Positions 1 through 5,950 of a stretch of DNA of 6,075 nucleotides are shown one piece after another; the stretch's first letter is position 1, and every line of letters begins with the position of its first letter. The translations under genes and the position numbers were made by a program. The notes beneath the pieces are model-generated. The model was not told where the DNA came from. It worked only from the letters and a program-made list of their open reading frames with translations, and ran no database searches. This DNA comes from Chloroflexota bacterium. Lineage in GTDB: Bacteria; Chloroflexota; Dehalococcoidia; Dehalococcoidales; UBA2162. Location: the NCBI GenBank assembly GCA_016202555.1, contig JACQOL010000006.1, forward strand, positions 1 through 6,075, given 5' to 3'.

Positions 1-1086
1 ATGAAGCTACGGACAAAAAAAGCGACGATGACCAACAAAGAGCGAGTGGAAGCATTACTCAGGAGAGAAAAACCTGACCGAGTGCCTTTCGCTGGGGGAG
101 GCGGGGGCTTTGCGATGCTCTATAGCGGGTTTTCCCTTACTGACCAATACACCAAACCAGCAAAGGTGGTCTATGAAGCCGAGAGGAAAACCTGTCAAGA
201 GTTTGATTGGGTCTTTACTCCGTCTTTGGGAGTTCGTGACGGTAACCAGAGGGGGGTATTCGGTAGTGCAGTTAGCTTACCCAGCAATAGATATTCTATG
301 GCGCCGTTTGTTGTTAAATACGTTGTAGAAACCGTGGATGATATTAAGGCACTGAAAATACCCGACATTAAAACCCTTTACTCACCCGAGATGGTAGATT
401 TCTACAAATTATCATGCCAGGACGAGGATGACAACAAACCGTGGAACGTCACTTTTACTTGTCTTCGAGTGGCAAATCTTGCCGGTGACATCGCTGGGAT
501 GGAAAGGGTATGTAAATGGATGATTAAGAATCCTGAAGCCGTTCACCGTTTGCTCCGTTTGACTGCTGATTATAATATCGCGACCGCTCAATACGTCAGG
601 GGCATCTTTGGTGTAGAGAGAGTATTACCCTCAGGTCCTACGGCAGTCGTTTCTAATCAACTAGTGTCACCAAAACACTTTGAGCAGTTTGCTCTGCCCA
701 TTCAGCAAGAAGTTCACCAGAAGGTATTAGCGATGGGTTTTAAGCATCTTAGTATCCATATTTGTGGCGAACAGAACCTGAACTTACCTTATTGGCAACA
801 GATTCCGATAGGCGATCCGGGCTTTGTTAGTGTTGGCAACGAGATTGACTTAGAAACACTAGCACAATATTTCCCCAATGACATCATCGAAGGTAATCTG
901 GATACGACAATTATCCAGTGCGGCACCCCGGAGGAAGTCTATCAAGCAGCAGGGAAAGTGATTGAACAAGGCAAGAACTTATCTAATGGTTTTATTCTTA
1001 AACCTGCCTGTCAGCTACCACCCCGGGCCCCTGTGGAGAATATGAGGGCAATCACCCGAGCTCTTAATGATTTCGGCTGGTATTAG
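1..1086 (+). CDS. URO-D fold, MtaA/CmuA-like corrinoid methyltransferase (copy 1)
   Basis: This 361-residue protein belongs to the uroporphyrinogen-decarboxylase fold family. It begins with the typical TNKERVEALLRREKPDRVPF segment (residues 11-30). His253, Cys255 (IHICGE) and Cys337 (KPACQLPP) give the H-x-C...C zinc-ligand pattern of MtaA/MtbA/CmuA-type methyltransferases. These proteins move a methyl group between a corrinoid protein and a thiol or folate acceptor in the cytoplasm. The RQAGR motif of true haem-pathway HemE is absent, so a haem role is unlikely. The length is normal for the family. The ATG at base 1 aligns with the preferred start of the paralog downstream, but any ribosome-binding site lies outside the window; a second in-frame ATG at base 28 is the alternative. 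An unusual run of five glycines (residues 32-36) replaces a Trp/Pro-rich segment of copy 2. Family membership is firm; acceptor and methyl donor are unknown. Confidence 0.88.
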   Translation: MKLRTKKATMTNKERVEALLRREKPDRVPFAGGGGGFAMLYSGFSLTDQYTKPAKVVYEAERKTCQEFDWVFTPSLGVRDGNQRGVFGSAVSLPSNRYSMAPFVVKYVVETVDDIKALKIPDIKTLYSPEMVDFYKLSCQDEDDNKPWNVTFTCLRVANLAGDIAGMERVCKWMIKNPEAVHRLLRLTADYNIATAQYVRGIFGVERVLPSGPTAVVSNQLVSPKHFEQFALPIQQEVHQKVLAMGFKHLSIHICGEQNLNLPYWQQIPIGDPGFVSVGNEIDLETLAQYFPNDIIEGNLDTTIIQCGTPEEVYQAAGKVIEQGKNLSNGFILKPACQLPPRAPVENMRAITRALNDFGWY

Positions 1087-1110
1087 GCTAAAGTAGCTCA
1101 CATCAAAAAA

Positions 1111-1116
1111 GGGGGG
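1111..1116 (+). promoter_or_regulatory. G-rich ribosome-binding site deciding the copy 2 start
   Basis: Six consecutive G residues lie 9 bases before the ATG at 1126 but directly touch the ATG at 1117. The spacing fits initiation at 1126. The protein from 1126 also aligns residue for residue with the N-terminus of copy 1. The ATG at 1117 is therefore probably not the start. Confidence 0.55.
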
Positions 1117-1125
1117 ATGATTACG

Positions 1126-2226
1126 ATGACGGTACGAATAAGAAAAGCGACGATGACCAACAAAGAGAGGATGGAGGCATTACTCAGGAGAGAGAGCCCT
1201 GACCGGGTGCCTTTCTGGCCCTTTAGCCCGCAGAACTTTGTTACGGTCCATAGCGGAAGTTCCATTGCTGACTCATATTCTGATGCATACACCCCAATGA
1301 TAGCCTATGAAGCCCAGAAGAAAGCTTGTCAAGAGTTTGACTGGGTCTTTACGCCGACTTTTAATAGTCGTCGCGGTCTTGGGGGGGCGTTTGGCGGTAA
1401 AATGCAGTTGCCCACCAGTAAATATTCTCAGGCGCCGTTTAGTGTCAAGTTCGCCGCCGAAACCTCGGAGGAGGTGATGGCACTAAAAGCACCCGATGTC
1501 AAAACCGTTGCATGTATCACTCCCGAGATGATTGATTTCTACAAACGGTTATCCCAGGAGAAGCTTGACAACGCACCGTTCAAGCTCATGTTTGCTGGTA
1601 TTGGTGTGGCACCTTCTGCCCGCAGTATCGCTGGGGCAGAAAAGATGGCCAAATGGATGATCAAGAAACCGGAAATTGTCCACCGCATGTTCCGTTTGGC
1701 GGCTGACTACCAAATTGAGTTAGCTCAATACTACAAGGACACCTTTGGTGTGGAGGGGGTGTTACCTACTGGTACTCAATCGGCGGTATCTAATAACGTA
1801 ATGTCACCAAAACACTTTGAGCAGTTTGCTCTGCCTTATCTGAAAGAGGTTCACGAGAAGGTATTGGCGATGGGCTTTAAGCATCTTTGGGTTCACCTTT
1901 GTGGTGAGCATAACCTGAACCTGCCATATTGGCAGCAGGTTCCGATGGGCGACCCAGGTATTATTAGCATTGGCAACGAGATTGACCTGGAAACAGTGGC
2001 GAAGTACTTCACCAATGATATCATTGAAGGCAACCTGGATACGACGATTATCCAGATTGGCACCCCAGAGGAGGTCTATCAGGCGGCAAAGAAGGTAATT
2101 GAACAAGGCAAGAGCTTAACCACCGGCTTTATCTTCTCTCCCGCTTGTCAGATACCACCCATGGCCCCTGTGGAGAACGTAATGGCAATGACCCGAGCCG
2201 TCAACGACTTCGGTTGGTATGACTAG
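1126..2226 (+). CDS. URO-D fold, MtaA/CmuA-like corrinoid methyltransferase (copy 2)
   Basis: This 366-residue paralog of the preceding gene is collinear with it over almost its full length, apart from a few short gaps. Long blocks are the same, for example SPKHFEQFALP, KVLAMGFKHL, NDIIEGNLDTTIIQ and GTPEEVYQAA. The putative zinc ligands are kept: His257 and Cys259 (VHLCGE) and Cys341 (SPACQIPP), so this copy also looks catalytically intact. The best-supported role is a cytoplasmic methyltransferase working with a corrinoid protein. No corrinoid-binding protein or substrate-specific partner is visible here. The gene starts 39 bp after copy 1 and ends 44 bp before the lipoprotein gene, which suggests one operon. 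Divergence from copy 1 is greatest at residues 31-60 and 125-170, the likely source of any substrate or partner difference. A start at 1117 would add three residues. The exact substrate cannot be told from sequence. Confidence 0.88.
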   Translation: MTVRIRKATMTNKERMEALLRRESPDRVPFWPFSPQNFVTVHSGSSIADSYSDAYTPMIAYEAQKKACQEFDWVFTPTFNSRRGLGGAFGGKMQLPTSKYSQAPFSVKFAAETSEEVMALKAPDVKTVACITPEMIDFYKRLSQEKLDNAPFKLMFAGIGVAPSARSIAGAEKMAKWMIKKPEIVHRMFRLAADYQIELAQYYKDTFGVEGVLPTGTQSAVSNNVMSPKHFEQFALPYLKEVHEKVLAMGFKHLWVHLCGEHNLNLPYWQQVPMGDPGIISIGNEIDLETVAKYFTNDIIEGNLDTTIIQIGTPEEVYQAAKKVIEQGKSLTTGFIFSPACQIPPMAPVENVMAMTRAVNDFGWYD

Positions 2227-2254
2227 ACGAAATAACAGTACGTACTAGTGACCC

Positions 2255-2263
2255 AAAGGAGGT
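2255..2263 (+). promoter_or_regulatory. Strong Shine-Dalgarno supporting the GTG start at 2271
   Basis: AAAGGAGGT is a near-perfect match to the anti-Shine-Dalgarno sequence, 7 bases before the GTG at 2271. It settles the GTG as the start, and the resulting protein begins with a proper lipoprotein signal peptide. Confidence 0.85.
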
Positions 2264-2270
2264 AACGGAA

Positions 2271-4100
2271 GTGAAGCGAAAAATTGTCTGGCTGGTGGTC
2301 AGTTATCTGATGGTGCTGACGCTACTGGCAGCATCCTGTGCCAAAGCTGAGGCACCAGCGACTAAAGAGGCAGCACCAGCAACTAAAGAGGCAGCACCAG
2401 CAACTAGGGAGGCAGCACCAGTCGTCAAAGAGGCGGTACCGGCAACCTCCGAAGCTCCAAAATACGGGGGAACACTGATTGTTGGCACCAATGCTAATAT
2501 TTTAAATTGGGACGAGCTTTACCAGGGGACGTGGTCACTAGCTACGAACTTAGCACTGGTTAATGAGGAATTAATGAGTGGAGATTGGACGAAAGGAGCC
2601 GCTGGTAGCGGTGAACGTGTTTGGCAAGAAGGGGGTTATAGCGATAGTGTACATGCAGCAGGCGTGCTGGCGGAAAGTTATGAGCTTCCCGACGCCACGA
2701 CTATTATCTTCCACATTCGTAAAGGGGTGCACTGGGCACTTGACCAGAATAGCGCTGCCAGCCGGTTGGTGGGGGGACGGGAGCTGACCGCCGATGATAT
2801 CGTCTTTAACCTGAGGCGTCAGTTCGTCGATAACCCTAGCTCACCTAACTATAACTGGGCTGGCGCGGCACGACCGCTTGACGTTTCCGCTACCGATAAA
2901 TACACAGTAATGGTTAAGGCTCCCCAGGGATTCCTGGGGTTGACCTGGGAGTGTATGGCTGACAATGTGCGGATAATGGCCCCGGAGGTGGCAAAAAAAT
3001 ACGGCGACTATTCGAGGTGGGAGAATTCAGTTGGTACCGGACCATTCATCCTGACCGATCATGTCCCCATGAGCTCGGCGACCTACACAAGGAACCCCAG
3101 CTACAGGGAGCAGGATCCCATTGGCGCTGGCAAGGGGAACCAGCTACCCTATCTGGACGGCGTCAAGATACTAATCATACCTGATATGTCGACCAGAATG
3201 GCAGCACTGCGCACCGGGAAGATGGATTGGGACATGTATCTCTACGCTGCGGGGGATGCCCTACAGCTTATTAAGACTAACCCACAATTAAAGTATATGA
3301 GGAGCCTTGGTGGTAGCCCAATAATTGGCATGAGGATAGATAAACCAGAGCTACCCTTCAAGGACAGCAAGGTACGGCGGGCACTGAATCTGGCGATGAA
3401 TAACCAGGAGATCTGCGACACTATTTACGGTGGAGAAGGTGAGATACTAGGTTATAAGGTAGTAAAGGCGAAAGTATTTGAGGGCATCTATACCCCGCTC
3501 GAGCAGCTCCCCACCGAGAGCCGTGAGCTCTTTGAGTATCACCCAGACAAGGCAAAGCAGCTGCTGGCCGAGGCCGGCTACCCTAACGGCTTCAAAACTC
3601 TTGCCCAGATATCGGCGTCTGACCCAGTGCTGATCGATAGATTAACGATGATTAAAGCCTACTGGGCGAAGGTTAATGTTGACATGGAGATTAAAGTAGT
3701 CGATCAAAGTATCTGGAATACGATGCGCTCGAAGCACACCTATGAACAGATATTCGCGGGTGGCCGTAGTATTTGGAACCCTCATATTCCGGCGTCTAAT
3801 CTTAAGGGTTTCGACCAAAACACGAGCATGGTTGACGACCCTAAGATGGAAGATTACTACGCGAAGATGACGCTAGCCTTCTTTGACCGACCGAAGCGCG
3901 ACGCCCTTATGAAGGAGATGAACCTCTATGTGCTGGACAAATCGTGGTATATTACACCGCCAATAGCATATGTTTACACTTTCTGGCAGCCCTGGCTGAA
4001 GAACTACTACGGTGAGCAAGACCTGGGTATCTTCAATAAGACGCTTTCCTTAAAATATGCTTGGCTTGACCAGGAGCTAAAGAAGTCGATGGGACACTAG
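2271..4100 (+). CDS. ABC transporter substrate-binding lipoprotein, family 5 (SBP_bac_5)
   Basis: A 609-residue extracytoplasmic solute-binding protein of the oligopeptide/dipeptide/nickel class. Residues 1-22 form a signal peptide with a basic start (MKRK) and a hydrophobic core. LAASC (19-23) is a lipobox, so Cys23 is the likely lipid-modified anchor. Residues 24-63 are an Ala/Pro/Thr/Glu linker with heptad repeats, and KYGGTL opens the folded domain at 64. Family landmarks are ELTADDIVFNLRR (171-183), VGTGPFIL (254-261), KVRRALNLAMNNQEI (367-381) and YHPDKAKQLLAEAGYPNGF (423-441). The length is typical or slightly long for the family. It would deliver a solute to a permease/ATPase complex, but no such genes follow: the downstream neighbour is an unrelated oxidoreductase after a 373-bp gap. 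Its position directly behind two methyltransferase genes hints that the ligand may feed them (inference). Family 5 proteins bind very diverse ligands, so a peptide ligand should not be assumed. Confidence 0.93.
   Translation: MKRKIVWLVVSYLMVLTLLAASCAKAEAPATKEAAPATKEAAPATREAAPVVKEAVPATSEAPKYGGTLIVGTNANILNWDELYQGTWSLATNLALVNEELMSGDWTKGAAGSGERVWQEGGYSDSVHAAGVLAESYELPDATTIIFHIRKGVHWALDQNSAASRLVGGRELTADDIVFNLRRQFVDNPSSPNYNWAGAARPLDVSATDKYTVMVKAPQGFLGLTWECMADNVRIMAPEVAKKYGDYSRWENSVGTGPFILTDHVPMSSATYTRNPSYREQDPIGAGKGNQLPYLDGVKILIIPDMSTRMAALRTGKMDWDMYLYAAGDALQLIKTNPQLKYMRSLGGSPIIGMRIDKPELPFKDSKVRRALNLAMNNQEICDTIYGGEGEILGYKVVKAKVFEGIYTPLEQLPTESRELFEYHPDKAKQLLAEAGYPNGFKTLAQISASDPVLIDRLTMIKAYWAKVNVDMEIKVVDQSIWNTMRSKHTYEQIFAGGRSIWNPHIPASNLKGFDQNTSMVDDPKMEDYYAKMTLAFFDRPKRDALMKEMNLYVLDKSWYITPPIAYVYTFWQPWLKNYYGEQDLGIFNKTLSLKYAWLDQELKKSMGH
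2352..2456 (+). repeat. Five 21-bp tandem repeats coding the lipoprotein linker
   Basis: Five consecutive 21-bp units encode the heptads APATKEA, APATKEA, APATREA, APVVKEA and VPATSEA (residues 28-62). Units 1 and 2 differ at one base and units 2 and 3 at two. Units 4 and 5 are more degenerate, as expected for an in-frame minisatellite growing at its 5' side. The product is a flexible spacer between the lipid anchor and the binding domain. Confidence 0.9.
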
Positions 4101-4187
4101 AGAGAAGTAGTCTGCTGGAATTATGCCAAACTCCGTGTCGACGACACCTCATAGGCAATAGACACGCGTGCCAGGCTTTACCGCCAC

Positions 4188-4217
4188 TTGACACGGGTTT
4201 AACTCCAGAGATATATC
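4188..4217 (+). promoter_or_regulatory. Candidate sigma-70-like promoter (distal)
   Basis: A perfect TTGACA -35 box at 4188-4193 is followed after 18 bases by TATATC at 4212-4217, a 4 of 6 match to the -10 consensus. If used, it would give a transcript with a leader of about 250 bases ahead of the oxidoreductase gene, including the inverted repeats at 4277-4333. The overlapping ATATAT at 4211 would give a 17-base spacing. Confidence 0.35.
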
Positions 4218-4229
4218 TAACGAACCCAC

Positions 4230-4267
4230 GGTAAGGTTATTGAAAAGACTTTACCTGGCCAGTTTTT
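4230..4267 (+). terminator. Weak terminator-like hairpin with T-run
   Basis: GGTAAGG (4230-4236) can pair with CTTTACC (4249-4255) as a 7-bp stem with one G-T pair and a 12-base loop. TGGCCAG and then five T residues (4263-4267) follow. The stem is weak and the T-run is 7 bases from it, so this is only a tentative end for the lipoprotein transcript, about 130 bases past its stop codon. It lies downstream of the distal promoter candidate, so the two readings compete unless the element attenuates. Confidence 0.2.
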
Positions 4268-4276
4268 AGAATGCCG

Positions 4277-4333
4277 AGGAGTTCTAGGTATCGTCCCCTT
4301 TGGTGGGCCATTCGGAACAGTTCCCGAACTCCT
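4277..4333 (+). repeat. 8-bp inverted repeat enclosing a smaller palindrome
   Basis: AGGAGTTC (4277-4284) is the perfect reverse complement of GAACTCCT (4326-4333), 41 bases apart. Inside, GGAAC-A-GTTCC (4314-4324) is a second perfect palindrome. Together they could fold as a branched RNA structure or mark DNA-binding sites. The function is unknown. Confidence 0.5.
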
Positions 4334-4389
4334 GTTTGATAGGAGAGGACTGATTCCGCCGATACAACAATTGCTTTTGGCCAGTTTGG

Positions 4390-4419
4390 TTGATGTTTCA
4401 AACCGTGTTAGTATATGAT
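4390..4419 (+). promoter_or_regulatory. Candidate sigma-70-like promoter for the oxidoreductase gene
   Basis: TTGATG (4390-4395, 4 of 6 to consensus) lies 18 bases before TATGAT (4414-4419, 5 of 6). Initiation would fall around 4426, leaving a leader of about 50 bases that begins just before the hairpin at 4438-4460. The closeness to the gene makes this the better promoter candidate of the two seen in the gap. Confidence 0.45.
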
Positions 4420-4437
4420 CGTATTAGCTAGAGTTCA

Positions 4438-4460
4438 TTCAGCACTCGATAAGTGCTGGA
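4438..4460 (+). promoter_or_regulatory. Hairpin or operator abutting the ribosome-binding site
   Basis: CAGCACT (4440-4446) and AGTGCTG (4452-4458) form a perfect 7-bp inverted repeat around a 5-base centre CGATA. A T-G and a T-A pair extend it to 9 bp. The 3' arm ends at the base before the AAGGAGG ribosome-binding site. It lies just after the likely transcription start, so it could be a repressor operator or a 5' RNA structure affecting stability or ribosome access. Which of these applies cannot be told. Confidence 0.5.
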
Positions 4461-4467
4461 AAGGAGG
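4461..4467 (+). promoter_or_regulatory. Shine-Dalgarno deciding the ATG start at 4474
   Basis: AAGGAGG ends 6 bases before the ATG at 4474. An in-frame GTG at 4453 lies upstream of this site and inside the hairpin, so it would lack a ribosome-binding site. Initiation at 4474 is preferred and gives the family-typical short N-terminus. Confidence 0.85.
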
Positions 4468-4473
4468 AAAATA

Positions 4474-5484
4474 ATGCTTCGTACTAGGCTATGTAATCTT
4501 TTTGGAATTGAGTTTCCTATTATTCAGGCTGGAATGGGAGTATTTACTTCAGCTGAATTGGTTGCTGCTGTGTCAAATGCTGGTGGTCTGGGAAGTCTGG
4601 GGACTGGATTACGCCCTGTAGAAAGTCTGAAAAGTGCACTCTTACTGCGACCCTTGCCAGTCTATGCCAGTCTAAAGGAAGAACTGCCTCGTATCCGGCA
4701 GCTTACCAACCGACCATTTGCCGTGAACTACACTCTGGCACAACCGAATGAAGAAATATTCAACCTTATTCTGGAAGTCAAACCGCCGATAATCTCATTT
4801 GCTCTTGGTGACCCAGGCGACTTAGTCAAACGGGCTCATGCTGCAGGTAGCTTAGTAATACATCAGGTAGGTACAGTCCAGCAAGCAAAACAAGCTGCGG
4901 AAAGAGGCGTTGACGTTATTATCGCACAGGGCAGTGAGTCAGGTGGCTTCAGTGGAAGCGTGGCTGCGCTAGCCCTCATCCCCCAGGTTGTGGACGCTGT
5001 TCGTCCCATACCCGTGGTCGCATCGGGTGGAATCGCTGACGGACGTGGTCTCGCTGCGGCTCTAATCCTTGGTGCTCAGGGAATTAACATCGGTACTAGA
5101 TTCCTAGCCTCCGTTGAAGCACCAATCAGCGAGATATGGAAGAAAGCTATCATATCTGCTAATTCCCAAGATGCGGTTAAAGTTGAGGTCTGGAACGACA
5201 TCTTCCCACGCAGGGCAGCGGCTTACGATACTGTCCCACGCGCAATCCATACTCCATTTATCGAGAAGTGGCAAAAAAGCCGTCAGGCTGCACAGAGAGA
5301 TGCGGAGAGATTGCGCGCCGAAGTGATATCAGCCATCCAGCAGGGAAAGATGGAAGAATTCATACCCTGGGCTGGGCAGACTGTAGGCTTGGTGCATGAG
5401 GTGTTGCCAGCTGCTGAAATCTTGAGGCGAATAGTATCGGAGGCTGAAGAGGTCTTGGAGAACGCCACAAATACTTTGAATTAG
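4474..5484 (+). CDS. Nitronate monooxygenase/FabK-type FMN oxidoreductase with GGF in place of GGH
   Basis: A 336-residue TIM-barrel flavoprotein of the nitronate monooxygenase (2-nitropropane dioxygenase)/FabK/YrpB family, of normal length. N-terminal landmarks are FPIIQAGMG (14-22) and the Gly-rich SNAGGLGSLGTG (34-45). PFAVNYT (81-87) is the usual PFxVN strand. VVASGGIADGRGLAAAL (181-197) and GTRFLAS (207-213) form the FMN-phosphate region, and GQTVGLVHEV (301-310) starts the usual C-terminal helix. Members use FMN to oxidise nitronates or, in FabK, to reduce enoyl-ACP with NAD(P)H. At AQGSESGGFSG (151-161) the usual catalytic His is Phe159, so classic nitronate oxidation is doubtful and the name is a family label. 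The protein has no signal peptide, so it is cytosolic. It has its own likely promoter and may be cotranscribed with the small gene 57 bp downstream. Confidence 0.88.
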   Translation: MLRTRLCNLFGIEFPIIQAGMGVFTSAELVAAVSNAGGLGSLGTGLRPVESLKSALLLRPLPVYASLKEELPRIRQLTNRPFAVNYTLAQPNEEIFNLILEVKPPIISFALGDPGDLVKRAHAAGSLVIHQVGTVQQAKQAAERGVDVIIAQGSESGGFSGSVAALALIPQVVDAVRPIPVVASGGIADGRGLAAALILGAQGINIGTRFLASVEAPISEIWKKAIISANSQDAVKVEVWNDIFPRRAAAYDTVPRAIHTPFIEKWQKSRQAAQRDAERLRAEVISAIQQGKMEEFIPWAGQTVGLVHEVLPAAEILRRIVSEAEEVLENATNTLN

Positions 5485-5541
5485 ATTGGAATGGCTCTAG
5501 TCATCTTTAATCAAGCGAAATAGGAATCAAGGGACACAAAA

Positions 5542-5950
5542 ATGAATGAAGAATCAAACCTTCTGACAATTCAACAGTTATACGCAGCTTTTAGAAAGGG
5601 CGATATGAAGACTATCCTAAGCCTGCAGGCAAAGGATGTTGAATGGTCAGTTGCGGCGCCAGCCGATTTAATCCCTTGGGCGGGACCTGTGCAAGGATAT
5701 GATGGACTGATGCGATTTATGAAGATTATGGGACGAATCGCTGGAAGTTCATAAGTCTGAACCGAGGGAATACTTCGCCAAAGATGACAAGGTTGTGGTC
5801 CTTGCCTACGAGGAGGGTCTTGCTAAGCCCTCTGGGAAACCTTACGAGATTGACCCAGTCAAAGTGTGGACTTTGCGCAGGGGTAAAGTTACTAAGCTTC
5901 GCGTGTACTACGATACTGCATACATGGCATCAGTTCTACGGCGCGACTAA
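5542..5950 (+). pseudogene. SnoaL/NTF2-like (ketosteroid-isomerase-related) protein, frameshifted
   Basis: The gene starts at an ATG preceded by AAGGGA (5529-5534) at 7-base spacing. It encodes NLLTIQQLYAAFRKGDM, KDVEWSV and PADLIPWAGPVQG, typical of the N-terminal half of SnoaL-like, ketosteroid-isomerase-related proteins. A TAA at 5752 ends this frame after 70 residues. The frame one base ahead continues from 5750 with EPREYFAKDDKVVVLAYEEG, then KPYEIDPVKVWTLRRGKV and YYDTAYMASVL to a TAA at 5948. This is exactly the missing C-terminal half. Dropping one base near 5749 gives about 135 residues, the normal domain size. These small alpha+beta cone proteins are cyclases, isomerases, hydrolases or ligand binders; the substrate here is unknown. 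The second half has no good start of its own. The lesion may be a real mutation or a one-base sequence error. It lies 57 bp behind the oxidoreductase gene, probably in the same transcript. Confidence 0.82.

Larger units (their letters stand above)
4101..4473 (+). other. 373-bp intergenic region with inverted repeats
   Basis: No convincing gene is present on either strand. Short perfect palindromes occur at 4135-4147 (GTGTCG-A-CGACAC), 4163-4170 (CACGCGTG) and 4314-4324 (GGAAC-A-GTTCC). A 10-bp direct repeat TGGCCAGTTT occurs at 4256 and 4378. Candidate promoters, a weak terminator-like element, a longer inverted repeat and a hairpin at the ribosome-binding site are listed separately. I do not recognise a known riboswitch class. 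The region separates the lipoprotein unit from the oxidoreductase unit and probably holds the end of one transcript and the start of the next. Confidence 0.6.

Noticed and set aside
1804..2106. A 100-codon minus-strand frame inside copy 2 of the methyltransferase
   Set aside because: It is a reverse-strand shadow of a well-conserved coding region and has no family resemblance.
1..2226. Haem-pathway uroporphyrinogen decarboxylase (HemE)
   Set aside because: The N-terminal RQAGR motif of HemE is absent, zinc ligands of the methyltransferase branch are present, and the genes are duplicated in tandem away from other haem genes.
4163..4200. A possible cobalamin riboswitch, because of GCCACTT near 4183 and nearby corrinoid-type genes
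   Set aside because: Only a few bases resemble the B12 box, the rest of the conserved core is not seen, and the downstream gene is not a corrinoid gene.
4237..4401. A 54-codon open frame on the minus strand in the intergenic gap
   Set aside because: It has only a TTG start, no ribosome-binding site and no recognisable domain, and an open frame of this length is not unlikely by chance. A second minus-strand frame over the same bases is also open for a similar length.
4101..4473. Remnant of an insertion sequence or group II intron
   Set aside because: No terminal inverted repeats with flanking duplications, no transposase motifs and no domain V-like hairpin could be identified.
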